The notes beneath the pieces are model-generated. The model had not been told where the DNA came from and did not search any database. It was given only the letters and a program-made list of their open reading frames with translations. DNA of 64,000 nucleotides from Actinomucor elegans. Lineage: Eukaryota > Mucoromycota > Mucoromycetes > Mucorales > Mucoraceae. Positions 45,913 through 58,135 of this stretch are shown in pieces. The stretch lies in contig JAMSLZ010000003.1 in NCBI GenBank assembly GCA_026027325.1, forward strand, positions 1,488,001 through 1,552,000, read 5' to 3'. Position numbers and translations under genes: made by a program. Each line of letters opens with the position of its first letter. The stretch's first letter is position 1.

Positions 45913-45959
45913 GAAGACGGAGTGGAGCCAACTGAGATTGTTTTAGGAACAACAAACAA

Positions 45960-45965
45960 CCAATA
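45960..45965. mobile_element. Stranded right end of Tc1-like element plus TA
   Basis: CCAA (45960-45963) followed by TA (45964-45965). Joined to 41667 this completes CCGTTTGGAAAAAACCAA, the exact reverse complement of the left terminus, and supplies the second TA duplication. Confidence 0.9.
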
Positions 45966-46912
45966 TTTATGTGCACTCAAATACAGTTCTTTAACTTCAG
46001 ATTGAGATAGAATTTGACTTTTAGTAGACTATTGTAAAATAATTTTCAGACGAACTGATTATTAGTTTTTGGATGGGTTACCAGTAATCATCTTTAACCT
46101 AAAAAGGGAACTATGCTTGCTATGGCGATATGCTCTACAGAAAATGCACTAAGCGAAACAAGAGTCAAGTTTTTTGTAAAGCTACTCCATTCAATGAATA
46201 CAAAAAGTATGGAGAAATAATCATGGTCTTTAACAGGAAATCACTTTATTTTTACAAACATTATTGTGTTATTCGCTGATAAATGAATATCGTTCATTAA
46301 AACTGAGTGCAATGTAACAACTTATCAACTATTCCTGAGCATAGGCCATGGCTTGCTATCGATCTTATTGTGTTTGGCCCCATCTGATCTGCGCTTGAAA
46401 TAGAATTCTAGAAAGCACAATTGAAGCTGTCATTTAATAAGCTTGTGATATATTCAAGTTGAAATAGATCAGATTTTTAAGATATAGGCTTATATGCAAA
46501 ACAATATCTTTATCTTCTTCTCTTTTATTTTATAAATATTACACTATATATAAACAAACACCTCAGAATGCGGTTAGATCGGTGGAGGAGAAGGAGAAAA
46601 TACGCATAGGTGATATAGCTTCAGGGAGCAAAGGTATTCATCACTAACGCTAGGATGAATATAGCCATGTGTTACTAAACCATTTTTTTTTTTTTGTTAA
46701 ATAAAAAAGAAACAGCTAACAGTTCCTAAACTCTCAAGAATTGTAAAGAATAAGATTATTACTGCAAGGCTTACTACGTGTGCAAGCTACACACGTGTAG
46801 ATGATGGTAAGTAACCTAGTCTGCCATTAACAAATATTTTCTTCTGATTACTGATGACTTTTTTCTAAATCAAGTTGGCACTGTAGGAGGGAAGCAAAAG
46901 TAAAGTAGTTTT
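45966..46912. other. Spacer right of the transposon island
   Basis: About 950 bases of AT-rich DNA with no supported gene. It continues the host locus that was broken by the Tc1-like element. Confidence 0.55.
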
Positions 46913-48700
46913 ATGAAAGCAGACAAGAGAGTTGTAAGACGGTCAAGAGTGGATAGCACAAGCAACCAAGCCAAATACAGCGGCTGTCGCAAAATAGGGC
47001 ATGAGTCTGCTAGATCACCTGAATGTGAGAACCGTATTGACTCAAAGCAGGAGGTTCTGATATTAATCCTTGGAAGTGGCCATCAAACATTTACAAAAAA
47101 AAAAGCATCTCTTGACAATGCGTCAACGAAGAATACAAGAGACGTCTGAAGCCCATTATAACATCTACAAGCAGTGGTATTGGGCAAATAGTATTTCATG
47201 CATAACTATTCGTAAACTACTGCTTTCTTTATTGATCTGAGCATAGAACTACAATGATATTCCTCATTGCTTGTTTTGACAGCTATTTTGGTACTTGGTG
47301 TGCCAAATGGTCAATGGCAAAAGACTTATTTGCGGAACAAATTTATCGGAAGACGTATTAACCGTCTGGAATATCTTCAATGTTTAGCATAGGGCCATTG
47401 TATATGGGGAAAAAATGAAGAAGGTATTCTGGAATACTTAACTGAAGCATGCATTGATTTGGCCACATATCCTAGAGTAATATTTTTGGAAATTTTGAAG
47501 GCCAGCTGATGAATTTTTTAGTGATAAGCTTCAAAACACTTTCATGGTAAGTCTAAATAACTTCTAAAGAGAACATCAGGCTTTAAGTTCTAATCTACTT
47601 TGGTACTATATAATCAATGGATAAAAATAGTATCAGAGCTATAGATTTATATTATTGCTACCAGCCTATCTGTCAATGCGAGCCCAAACGGCCTAGCAAT
47701 ATTCCTTTCCCGGGAAATTTGAACAAAGATACAATGAAGGATCTTGTCAACCAGCTGTGCGAACCATTAAAGGATCTCATCTTCAAAATTAAGTACTGTT
47801 AGACTTGTCTTCTGCTCCAGAAAGTGTCTACAAATGCCTTGAGTACATATTGCGTGCACATGAAGATGAGCATTTTAATCATCGCCCTTTTGATGTCCGT
47901 CGACTTGCTCTTGCAAGGCTTTTACAAGGCTTTTCAGTCTTTTTCCAAAACATTTGTGCACTGAAACTTCATAGTAATAAGTAAAAATGCATTAGCAACC
48001 TGCACAAAGAAGAAGTTGCCAAGAGGTTACGAAATCATCTACAAGCCCTTCGCCAAGTCTTCAACTTTAAGAAGTTAAGTTTCCACAGGTAAATATGAAC
48101 ATACATGAACTCGGAATTAGGAAGCCATATATGTTTATTCGATTTTATTTATTATAGCTTTTACGAGCTTGCACTTAATGAATAAAATGATGTCTTGTTT
48201 GTTAGTACTGTCAAATATGATGGGCTCTGTGTGTATTTTCTTTACGAGCGATTTGACAACAAAACAGAAGATGATATTAAAGATCACTATATGAACTTGG
48301 AAGACTTTATATTAGAAGAAATCAAACAGCATTACAGACCAAGTTTTCTTGATCCTGGAAGGAAACCAATCTATGTTTCTACTACTGGGCTAAGCTTGCA
48401 AGAGTATAGTATTATTCAATGCAGAATTAAGGAGCGCTATCACATAATAAGTTCGACTATGTTTACCAAGAAATTGCAGAAGCAAAAAGATGAAGATATT
48501 ACCGAAATAGAATCAACCGTACTTACCGCAAAGAGTGCACAAAGTAATGTGTATTTGAGATATATTGAATACATGTTTGCAAATTTGGATACTTTTTTCA
48601 CCTTAAATGGACACCATAGGGCAAGGGGCCGTTCTGACTTATATCAAGGAAGATAGTGGGCTCCAGAAATGGTGTTGAAGATGATGTTGCTGGGAGGCTC
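46913..48700 (+). pseudogene. Decayed Fanzor (eukaryotic TnpB-like) gene
   Basis: Pieces of one protein can be followed through several frames with stops. First comes a zinc-knuckle-like YSGCRKIGHESARSPEC with a degraded first Cys and SGHQTFTKK (46913-47149). Then near 47280-47540 come ILEYLTEACIDLATYP and DKLQNTF. Next, near 47810-47970, comes FNHRPFDVRRLALARLLQG. The best block (48195-48656) has FLDPGRKPIYVSTTG, the RuvC-I-like D-P-G-R signature, followed by KERYHI, EIESTVLTAKSA and YLRYIEYMFANLDTFF. In Fanzor proteins the DPG motif is followed by an E-x-x-[LM]-P-T-x-K-T block and a tyrosine-rich helix, which this resembles. The later RuvC motifs are not found. The family assignment rests on recalled motif order, not a search. 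Confidence 0.55.
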
Positions 48701-49474
48701 AAATTATGTGAAGTTTAGTACAAACTATTAACAGCCTCTTAAGGATAAGTGCAGATACATTACCATTATGATACCCTCTTGAATGAAGCTCTAGTGTAAT
48801 GGTTATTGAAATTAACCAAAGTAAAACATAGAAATCATGACCGTTTTGAAGAATATTAAATTGAACAGGTATACCTTTTACCATCAAAGATTGAGGTAAC
48901 AATCAAATAACACAGTGGTGTATCAATCCAAGTTATACAATAACTGGTTGAAGAAATGACAGCATCTACATTGGGGAAAGTAGATGCTTTGGTTGATATC
49001 TATACAGTATTTAAATCAATATCTGCTCTGAACAGAACCATTTTGCTATATATTCATGATGTTCATTAGACTCATACTTTAAGCCAACTAGATATATAGA
49101 TCTATAGAACTCTTAGCCGATCTCGATGAAATACCACTTTTGATTAGTAACATATGTTTGTGATTAATGGCTACATATATTAAAACCGTAATTTCACTGG
49201 AATATAGCGAGCACACTACATTACCGAAGGGCGCTATTAAATAGCATACATTTGAAACAAATGAGATGTAAAGATTTCTGGACTGATATCGGATTAACGC
49301 TGTACTTGGATAGTAGCTCATGTTCAGAACGAGTTGCCTCATCTAGTAAAATATAAATTACACGTCAATATGCTCAAATTCATGGAAATTAATCATAGAT
49401 AGCCTTGATCAACTGAGTTGCACAAGTCAACATTGACTCAGCCCTTAATGTAATTAATATGGTACACAGTAACT
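48701..49474. other. Spacer, nothing recognised
   Basis: About 770 bases between the Fanzor relic and the kelch gene. It may include further degraded sequence of the relic, but no motif could be identified. Confidence 0.5.
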
Positions 49475-52474
49475 TTATTTTACAATGGTTAGACCCTGAC
49501 TACCGTTACTATTGTTCGGCATTGCACCTTTCAGTAATTGTAATTCAATAGACACTTTTTCCAACTCTAGCACAGCTTCACTATAAGCTTGATCTTTTTC
49601 GTTCAATAACATTTTGAGGCTCATTTCTTTATCTTTGCCTTCTTCTAATTGTTTTAACAACACTGCTATTTCATTCCTTGATCTGATATTTGCTGCTTCT
49701 AGGCGTGCCATTTCAATGTGAATTTGGGAAATGTCATGCTCGTGGTTGACATTATCGGTAGATGATAACATATCTGCCAATTCATTTGATAAATTAGCAA
49801 TGGTCAATGCGTCCACCCGTCCTTGTGCTTCTGCTTTAATGATCTTTTGATATAATTCGGTCAACTGCTCAAGTGCTTTCTGATGTGCCGCCTGGGCTTC
49901 TTCAGACTGCAACTGTGCTTGTTTTGCTCGTTCTTCAGCCAATAGTCTCGCAGCTTGGTCGTGTTGTGATTTTTCTTGTATTGTTCGTAGTGAGCTTTCT
50001 ATGTGTTGCTTATGTTCAAATGCGTCCAATAATCTCTGATCTATCGCCTGTACTCGATCTGATTCCAGCAGATTTAAAGCTTTTTTATCTTTGGTTTTCA
50101 ATGCAATGTATTTTGATTTGTAATAGGCGGCTTCTTCCAGAGCAATGGTTCTAACATGCTCTGCTTGTTCAATTTTTTGCAAAATAGGCTCTGTTTGCTT
50201 ATGAATACTGTTTCGAATTTTTTTGATCTCTGATTTAACAGTAACTAATTCTTGGAATAAGAGTCTTTTATCATCGTTCTCGGGTTCAAATTTCATGAGA
50301 AAAGCACTTTCTAGCTCTTGATCATCGTAGTGGTTTTGATGCCTTTTGGCAATAGAAACTTCAGTGCGCCACCATTGTTCTTTCTTTCGCATTTCGTTGA
50401 TAATAGCATCGCGAGCGGATATTTCTCGCATAAGCGCCTTTTTTTCTTCTGATAATGGCTCAATAACGCGCGGTAGATGCAATTGCGACATTTCACGTTT
50501 GAATTTGAGCTGAGGGTCTAGTGAAGGTCCGAGGTATCTTTCGTTTAAAATAACACCTTCACGTGGTGGCCGAGGTGGTGGTGTCACATTGTGTTGCTCG
50601 TGGTTACTATTCTGTCTGGGATGGCTTGAATTGCTTTCGACTGAGTTCGCTGTGATAGGTGAATTGAGTTTTTGAGCTTCGTCGCTTGGATGTTGTCGAA
50701 GGTGCATATTGGATCTAGGAGACTATCCGATTGTTAATAACAAGAAGTGTCAATGTTAAATCTTACTTTTTCTATTGCGGTTTCAATGGAGGAATGCAAT
50801 AATTCTGTTTTCGTAATGTTACTGTTACTTGTAGATGTGCTAGTACGGACACGATCAATGTTGCTTGTTTCGCTCTCTGAAGCTTCTGGTTCTGGCGGGT
50901 ATTTGATTTTGGCTACACAGAAGAAATGTTAAAGGTATTACAAAGGCTTTCTTTATACACTTACAGCAATCAAGTATAAATACATGTGCACTATCTTCAT
51001 TCTTGGTTCCAACAGATTCGCCACCAAATACATAAATTTTCTGCTGAATTACTGTTAAAGTAAGACCAAATCTTGGAGATGGAGGAGGCCCCATACTTTG
51101 AAACATGTACCATCTTTGACCTATCAACGCACATGAACAACGTGTTTGTAGCAAATGGGTTATAAAGCTTACTTTTGATACGAAATGCACATAAATCGCC
51201 TAGACTAGATCCATTTAAACCTCTTCCGCCAAAGATATATATTGTATCATCAACTAAAGCAGCTGCACAACTTTCTCTTGGAGTGGGTATAAAGCCTACA
51301 GCTGAAATCTGATGCCATGTGCGTTTAGTGAGATCAAAATACCATATATCATTATATAAATGGCTTGCATTGATGCCTCCAAAGCTATATATGCATTAAT
51401 TCAGCGGATTGAATTAGTAAAAGTCATAGCATTCTTACATGTATAGTTTATTCTCGTAAATCACGGAAATATGCCCAGATCTTGGTGATGGGCCTTGATT
51501 TTCATATGGTATAAAGTCCCACTCAGCCTTGGAAGGATCTAAATGTACTAGGTTAAATCACGTTCATTTAAAGAGTTTACTTGTACTCACATTCTCTGAC
51601 GTTGAATGCACATAGATCATTTAAATACTTTCTTTGGAAATGGCCACCCCAAATGTACATTATACCATCGTCCGATATGCAAGTTGAATGACCTGCTCTT
51701 TCAGAAGGCAATCTTCCTTTGGTACGCACTCTTGACCATTGACGAGTATCTATTCAATTAGATTAATTTTCGACTGTTATAATGTATTAGCCTGTCGCTA
51801 GGCAGTCACGCTCCTGTTAAGGTAGATCCCGTTGCTCAGGTAGATCCCCGTTGCTCAGGTAGATCCTGTTGCTCAGGTAGATCCCCGTTGCTCAGGCAGA
51901 TCCCCGTTTCTAGGCAGTCATGTCATTGCAATACGGTTGCTAAGGTAGATCTCGTTGCTAGGATCGCATTGCTTTTGGATAACTTACTTGTATGTAACAC
52001 GTAGAAATAGGGATCCCAAATTTCACTGGGAATCAATGGTTCGCCACCGTAAACTATGTAGAATAATGATCAATTGACTTGAATAATTGAATAATGTGGC
52101 CTTAATTCCTACGTAATACGAATCCACCTATGGAAGACATCGTTGCAAAGCTTCGCAATGAAGGAACATCACCTGATGTCGATAGTGAACTGGCAGATAT
52201 GTTATCTTTAAAGAAACACGTTTTTAGACTTCAATTTGAACGAGCATATTGAGGAGTTTTTTTTTTTACTTGTATCTATAATGAACAGGTTCTTCTTTGG
52301 ATTTCCTTTATTATGAATTCCACCGTAGACTAGAAAATGTTGATTGTCGAGCATGGTTGCAGCATGTCCAAATCTCGGTAGTGCATTGTTACTTCCACTT
52401 ATTTTTCGTTGTGACCAAGGATAAATCGTCTTCTCATTATGGTTACTTTTAGTAAATTTCGAGAACAAGGACAT
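49475..52474 (-). CDS. Kelch-repeat and coiled-coil protein (Tea1/Kel1-like)
   Basis: A multi-exon minus-strand gene runs from the ATG at 52474 to the stop at 49475. The N-terminal half has about six kelch blades: LPRFGHAATMLDNQHFLVYG, VLLYGGEPLIPSEIWD, SERAGHSTCISDDGIMYIWG, SPRSGHISVIYENKLY, TPRESCAAALVDDTIYIFGG and SPRFGLTLTVIQQKIYVFGG. A Ser-rich linker and a Pro-rich patch (VTPPPRPPREG) follow. The last exon (49475 to about 50707) is a long coiled coil of about 300 residues. This kelch then coiled-coil arrangement is that of Tea1, Tea3 and Kel1, cell-end markers of polarised growth, plausible for hyphal tips. One intron (51750-51987, 238 nt) is far longer than the rest because it holds a minisatellite. 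Confidence 0.87.
51792..51972. repeat. GTTGCTCAGGTAGATCCCC minisatellite inside an intron
   Basis: About four near-perfect 18-19 bp units (GTTGCTCAGGTAGATCCCC) lie at 51831-51906. Degenerate units with GTCGCTAGGCAGTCA and GTTGCTAAGGTAGATC extend to both sides. The array is GC-richer than its surroundings and lies within the 238-nt kelch-gene intron. Confidence 0.85.
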
Positions 52475-54318
52475 TCTTTCTAATCTTGTTATAGTGATCT
52501 CTCTTATGTATCTCTATATTTGTCAATTATAAAAAAGTCAGCAATCAAGAAGAGAAAAGGAGCAAAAGAAGGTCTTGAACTGTTTATAAAGAATATAATG
52601 AGCGGAGTCGTTTCGCGCACAAAGGTACCGATAAGGCAAGGCCAATTTCCTTTGTCCTTTCCAAACGCAAATTTTTACCTTGAGGATCAGATACCAAACT
52701 CAGTATTTTGGGTGAAAACGAATGCCCCATAAAGCAGTGTACATTGATTTCTTGGTAAATTAGAGCATGTTTAATATAATGATAAAGACGTACAATATAT
52801 TATAACTGTTAAGGGTTTAGAATAGAGATGATTATATATATACACTAGCTTGGCAAAGCTAGTTCAATGGTTCTAGACGCGTACAGAAACAGAAGATTCC
52901 ATGTCAAATGTAATATATTGGATGGAAATTAAGCAACAAAAATTCTGCAAACTCTTTATATAGAAACTCACGGTTCATATATATGAAACCAACCTTGTGT
53001 TGCTCTTGAAAATGTAATTTTTTCATCAAATACGGTATGGAAAAGTTCAGCTTGTAATTGGTTTGTTTACCACGGACGAGTGAACAACAACGAAAAGTCC
53101 TGAACATAAAAGCCAAGACGTTGGTTATACAAGACGCGCTCTAATGTTCTTTTTGGGAAAAACGCTAGTTTACTGGCCTTTGGGGGAAAATCATTGGTAG
53201 TCTATGAAACATTTCATATTAGATTAAATCAGTGAACAAAAAGCACCAGCATAAGTCATGTCCAATTTCAGTTAGACTGGAAAATATATTGTACCTTGAA
53301 AGAATAGAAAAAGGGGCGCTTTATTTAGTAGCTTGAATTTAATTAAACAAATAGAATCACGTCTTAATTTTTTTTTTTTTTTCATCTCCTTTAGGTACAG
53401 ATTTGTGATAATAATTTTAATGATGTTTATACAAAGCTCACTTGCGCACTGAATGATGTAAGCACCACGTTGTATTGCGTTTAAAACTATCGAGCTTTCT
53501 TTGGCAAGAGGTTAATATATGCTTTATTTTGCTTACAGTAATAACTCAAGTTTTCTCTCGTCAGAAAAGAATGCAACAAAATTACACATTTATAATTTCT
53601 CTAAGGGTAATACACAAAGTTGGTCTATAAGTTACAACTCTAAAATGCGTTTAATATTGTCGAAAGCTGCTTCAAAAGTAATTCACTGTGAATATTTCTA
53701 TTCTTACTGGCTGTCAACTATTTAGACGATTAAAACCTGATATCTGTTCACTGCGTCAAAAATATCGTATGCGCTTGTTCTTCGAAACAAAAAACTGTCA
53801 ATGTAGACTAAACACTTCAATTATGTTTATGTTACTTTAAACGATTAGTTGAATAGTGTCAAAAACACATGCAATTTCCCTTATTGGATAATTTAACCTC
53901 GATAAAAAAAATTGACTTTAATCCTTTAGTTTTTTTCTCAAAAAACATATTTGCTCTTTTAACATTCCACAAAAATAGTACTTTTTGTAGATTAGGTTCT
54001 GAATGTTGGGATTTTTTCAAAGATCCTCCGGTTAATATTCAAAATGAAGTATTGCACCTAATACGACTATCATTTAGCTGTAGTATAATGATCATGTTAT
54101 CCTTAAGTAAATTACATGCATTTAACGCAAATCAGATCGATGATCTATGCATTTCTCTATTGACTCCAGCTAAATGTTGCATCTAGTAAGTAATACCCAT
54201 TAATACTGAGCTACCGATGTGCCAATTAGAACCTTTGTTAAGCTGGAAGGCAATGAATCAGCTTTACATTAATGACCTGCAGTAAAGTATATACAATTCT
54301 TGTCAGTTAGATCTATAG

Positions 54319-54390
54319 ATTGACCCGAGCTCAATGAGCGTTGAGTTCCATCACTATTCGTAAGTTCAGAATGAACTATTGAATCTATCT
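54319..54390 (-). repeat. Dispersed repeat copy 8 (degenerate)
   Basis: Read on the minus strand, AGATTCAATAGTTCATTCTG is clear and a GAGCTCGGGTCAATC-like end follows. The middle is diverged. Confidence 0.4.
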
Positions 54391-56447
54391 GAATAATTAT
54401 TTCACTCAAATGCAATGAGTAGATGATGTATTAATCACTTGTAGCTGTAAATAACATGCACATGTAAGTAAACTAAATCCATTACAATGCCGTGCATTCA
54501 TTATACTGCAAAGTAATAAAAGCTCCAAATATATTCAGCAGATCACCCTCGGTATATTCCATTATTTATATATGTTCTATATTAAACCGGGATAACTCGA
54601 GATATGTAGGTTTGATTAGACATCAATGTGTTGATCTATACTGGCTAATACTATTTTTTTATCTCTCAAGTATTGATATGTATCTAAAGAAGGGATGTAG
54701 AATTGTCGTTAGATAAAAACTGTGCTATAGAATCAAAAAGGAGGCATAAAATAATATTATAAGCTGCTAATCATGCATGTTAGGCTAAGTAACGGTACCT
54801 TGGGGGGGACATACATTTATGTTATTTTAGTAATATTTAAGGGATTTTAGAGGCCTAAGTCATAATCAGCTATTTGTTTCTTACGTCTTCGAATTTATAT
54901 TGATCTTTTATCTGCCCTATAGAAGCTAATATGTATCGAGTTAGTACACTTTAGCTACGACCCAACAATAGGATTAAGCGAAGCAACACTTGAATATAAT
55001 AAACTACTTATTTACTTCCATAAAATAATTAAAACGAAAATATGCTCTTGGAGTTAAAATTTGTTTTAGTAGGTTGGGCATGTTGATATTTCAAAATTTC
55101 CTTTTTCATAAATAATTTGATCTCTTTGAATCATGCATTTTTAAATCTTCAAATTATAAAAGTATCTCAATTAAATTCATAAATATTGACCACAAATATT
55201 TTTCATTGGACGCATTTCCTCTTATAGTGGCTTCTTTAATATCAACTTGCTTGTTTCTCTCCTGTGACTTGATAAATTTTTATAAGAGTTTTGCGAGTTA
55301 CAGTTTGTTATAGATACCCGTGCTTATAGAGGTGCATCAATTTTATACACATGTGTTTCTTACAGAAGACTTCTGATGATCACACACTGAGGGATTTTTT
55401 TTTTTTTTTGCAACAAAAAAAAAAGTTAATTATTTCATAGAAAGTTCCAAATGTACCTTTCATCGATGTCTTTTAGCTAAGAGCAATAACCATTCCTATG
55501 GTGATCCCTTTAGAGCCCTACATTACTTATTTACAAGACCAGAGATTTCTCTGTTCATTCTTACTATCGCCTACTTGTCAAATACAATAAATGGCTGAAA
55601 TCAGTTGAAAAGTCTGTAGACCATTAGGTGTAAGTTGAATACAACGAATGTAATTTTTAGTAAATTAGCAAAAAGTACAATATAATGACTGTATTGTAAT
55701 TGGACAAAAGCCTGATAGACACGGCATTAAATTGAAGCCTATTGAAAGACCTATTAATTGTCAAACCTAGATTACATAAAATTAGATTTCTTGTAGAAAA
55801 CGTGCTACTTAAACTTTATAATATCTTCCCGGAAGTAACTTACTTGCCGAAGCGTAATGAGATATCCCAGAAAAACATCAGTCTTTTTATGCACAAGCAT
55901 TTCATTATTTGGTAACTGCAATACTTTATAAGAATAGCATCGATTTTTAATTAATTAATAATGAAATATGGCATTTTGGTTTGGAATTGGGACTGGAAGA
56001 GAATACTATTAAAAAAGAGGACGCTCTGAAATTGATAGAATATTTAAGTACGAATTAGCTTTCGTTACCGGTTAAAATCCACTTGAATCTATTTTTTTTA
56101 AGCAAAGAACATAAGATGCTTATGATGCCTGTTTTAATTATAGGCATACATTCGAAGAAGTAGAAGTTTACATAAAGCATACTGTACTTGTGTCTATGAA
56201 AGACAATATGTACGACTTTGATTTAGTATATTTTCAATCAATATCATTAACACTTCAATTAACGTTGCAGCTCATTTTGCGTTTTCTCTAGCAATCAAAT
56301 TTGAATTTGAACTTTAATCATCGACTGCGAGGTCTTTTGATCATTTATATATCAATATTAAATATATTTGTATAGTATATAATTTTCTGTTATTCAATCC
56401 ATAATAATACAATATAACTCTTTCATTTTGATTATACAAAGATCTTA

Positions 56448-56510
56448 ATAGATGCAACAGCTCGTTCTGGATATAGAATACTAATCAAACGCAAGATTTG
56501 ATCGAGGTTT
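56448..56510 (+). repeat. Dispersed repeat copy 9
   Basis: AGATGCAACAGCTCGTTCTG, then GATATAGAATACTAATCAAA, then GCAAGATTTGATCGAGG. A well-preserved core. Confidence 0.6.
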
Positions 56511-56795
56511 GACAAGATTCAATATCATAACAGTCTAGGGTTTTGACGTGTAAAATTTGATTGGAATCACCAATGCACTAATGACAATGGATTGTTTACA
56601 ACATCGAATCTTGACAGACCTCGGTTGAAGATTACATCTGGATACTTTAATATGCTTATAATGAGTTACTGAATCTCTTGGTATTTTTCTATAACCAAAA
56701 TTCAAAATATATATGATTAATGATTCATGTTAAGGATATATATACATATATGTGTATTGAAAAAATAGATCTTGCAATGATAAGTAATAGGTCTC

Positions 56796-56845
56796 TTGTT
56801 CGATCTCAGTCAAATGTTGCATCTAATTAATAGCACACCATGCAC
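56796..56845 (-). repeat. Dispersed repeat copy 10
   Basis: On the minus strand it reads GCTATTAATTAGATGCAACA then TTTGACTGAGATCGAA, an almost exact match to the right half of the consensus. Confidence 0.6.
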
Positions 56846-58062
56846 AATATAAACTATCGCGTCTGTTAAATTATCTACTGAAATTTAGTGCACTGTATAT
56901 TATTACATATCTATATAGTCTTCTTCTTTAATTCCCTGGAGATGCGATATATAAACTTGACCTTATTACCAATAAATATTAAAATACGGATGGAAATACG
57001 TTAATAGAGAACTCACCCTTTAAATCTAACTTGATACAGCGAATATGTATACATATTTGTTTTGTTGGAAAGAGATTGGTACATGTATTATCAAACTTAC
57101 GCTGAAGAATGAAGCTAACCATTTAGTTTGAATTGAAAGTGTGAGCATTAGTTGTATTTATTAGTTTAGTTACGTCAGCAGAAGGCTGATTTCTTGTACA
57201 TAATAAGCGTTAATTACCCTTTAATGCGCATCAAAAACCAAACATATTTCAACATATAATACTTGCCGCCTATCTTGTCGTAAACTATTTTTCATACTCG
57301 TTATAAATGATATACTCAATTTTAGAGACTGTTTTCATCTCAATCCTGTGTGTTTTTGAGTCTTCCGGTTGTGTCTGTAGTATATTTAATATTCAATGCA
57401 TTTGACATGAAATGATATAGCCTATAGAATAAAAAGACACTGCACCCAATTTTATTTTGGCTATGTTTGAACGTGTGGACAATCGCGACTTGATTAATCA
57501 GTTGATTTATTTTCGAAACTCGACAGCCTAATAGCGCTTTGTAATTTCGCTATACCCTTTTCTACAAATCATGAATACGTCAAACATTTAGAACAATGAG
57601 TCAATTACTGATAAATTTAATTATGGTTGGCAGCACAATGCTTGAAATGTGAGCACTTTAATTTCATTGTGTGTCGGTGATTGATATCGTGGTTTGTGGT
57701 TTGTGTCCTCACAAAATGCAATTGCAAATCATTTTAAGGGATATACGCGAATTCCAGGGAATATATAGAATGGAAATCGCTCTTTTTGATGATTGTATTT
57801 TGACGTCTACTACCTTGATTAAAAAAAGCGCTAGATTATTTCGAAAAAGCTGTATTTTCGCTCTCCAGAGCCAAATTTCCTTTATATATTTGTACAAATT
57901 TCGTAGCATTCGAAAAACACCCAACTATATGATTTTCATTTATGTTATTCTATATTTTACATCTGCGTTGTTTTTTTTTGTATTAAATTCAATTTTAAAC
58001 AGTTAGAGATTTTAAATTGAAACTCAGATATTATATGTGTTCCTAATTGACGCGTGAAAAAC

Positions 58063-58135
58063 TCGGCCGATCTCGGTCAAATATCTCATTTGATTAATGT
58101 TCCATGTGGGGAATGAGGTATTGCATCTAATGTAC
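58063..58135 (-). repeat. Dispersed repeat copy 11
   Basis: On the minus strand: AGATGCAATACCTCATTCCC, then ACATGGAACATTAATCAAAT, then GAGATATTTGACCGAGATCG. Both halves of the repeat are present. Confidence 0.6.

Larger units (their letters stand above)
41668..45959 (-). mobile_element. Complete DIRS-type tyrosine-recombinase retrotransposon
   Basis: The 4292-bp element has the full DIRS architecture. Inverted terminal repeats of 83 bp (41695-41777 and 45830-45912) match base for base on inspection. A 27-bp left extension (41668-41694) and a 47-bp right extension (45913-45959) lie outside them. An internal complementary region (41898-41995) is complementary to both extensions joined end to end. 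Three minus-strand frames encode a Gag-like protein, RT/RNase H/methyltransferase-like protein and a tyrosine recombinase. No target duplication is present. The intact frames and identical ends indicate a recent, possibly active copy. Confidence 0.95.

Noticed and set aside
53869..54186. 105-codon plus-strand frame
   Set aside because: Its 3' half overlaps degenerate copies of the dispersed repeat, and the composition matches translated AT-rich DNA.
57671..58006. 111-codon plus-strand frame
   Set aside because: Ile/Phe/Tyr-rich with no recognisable motif; typical of random translation in AT-rich spacer.
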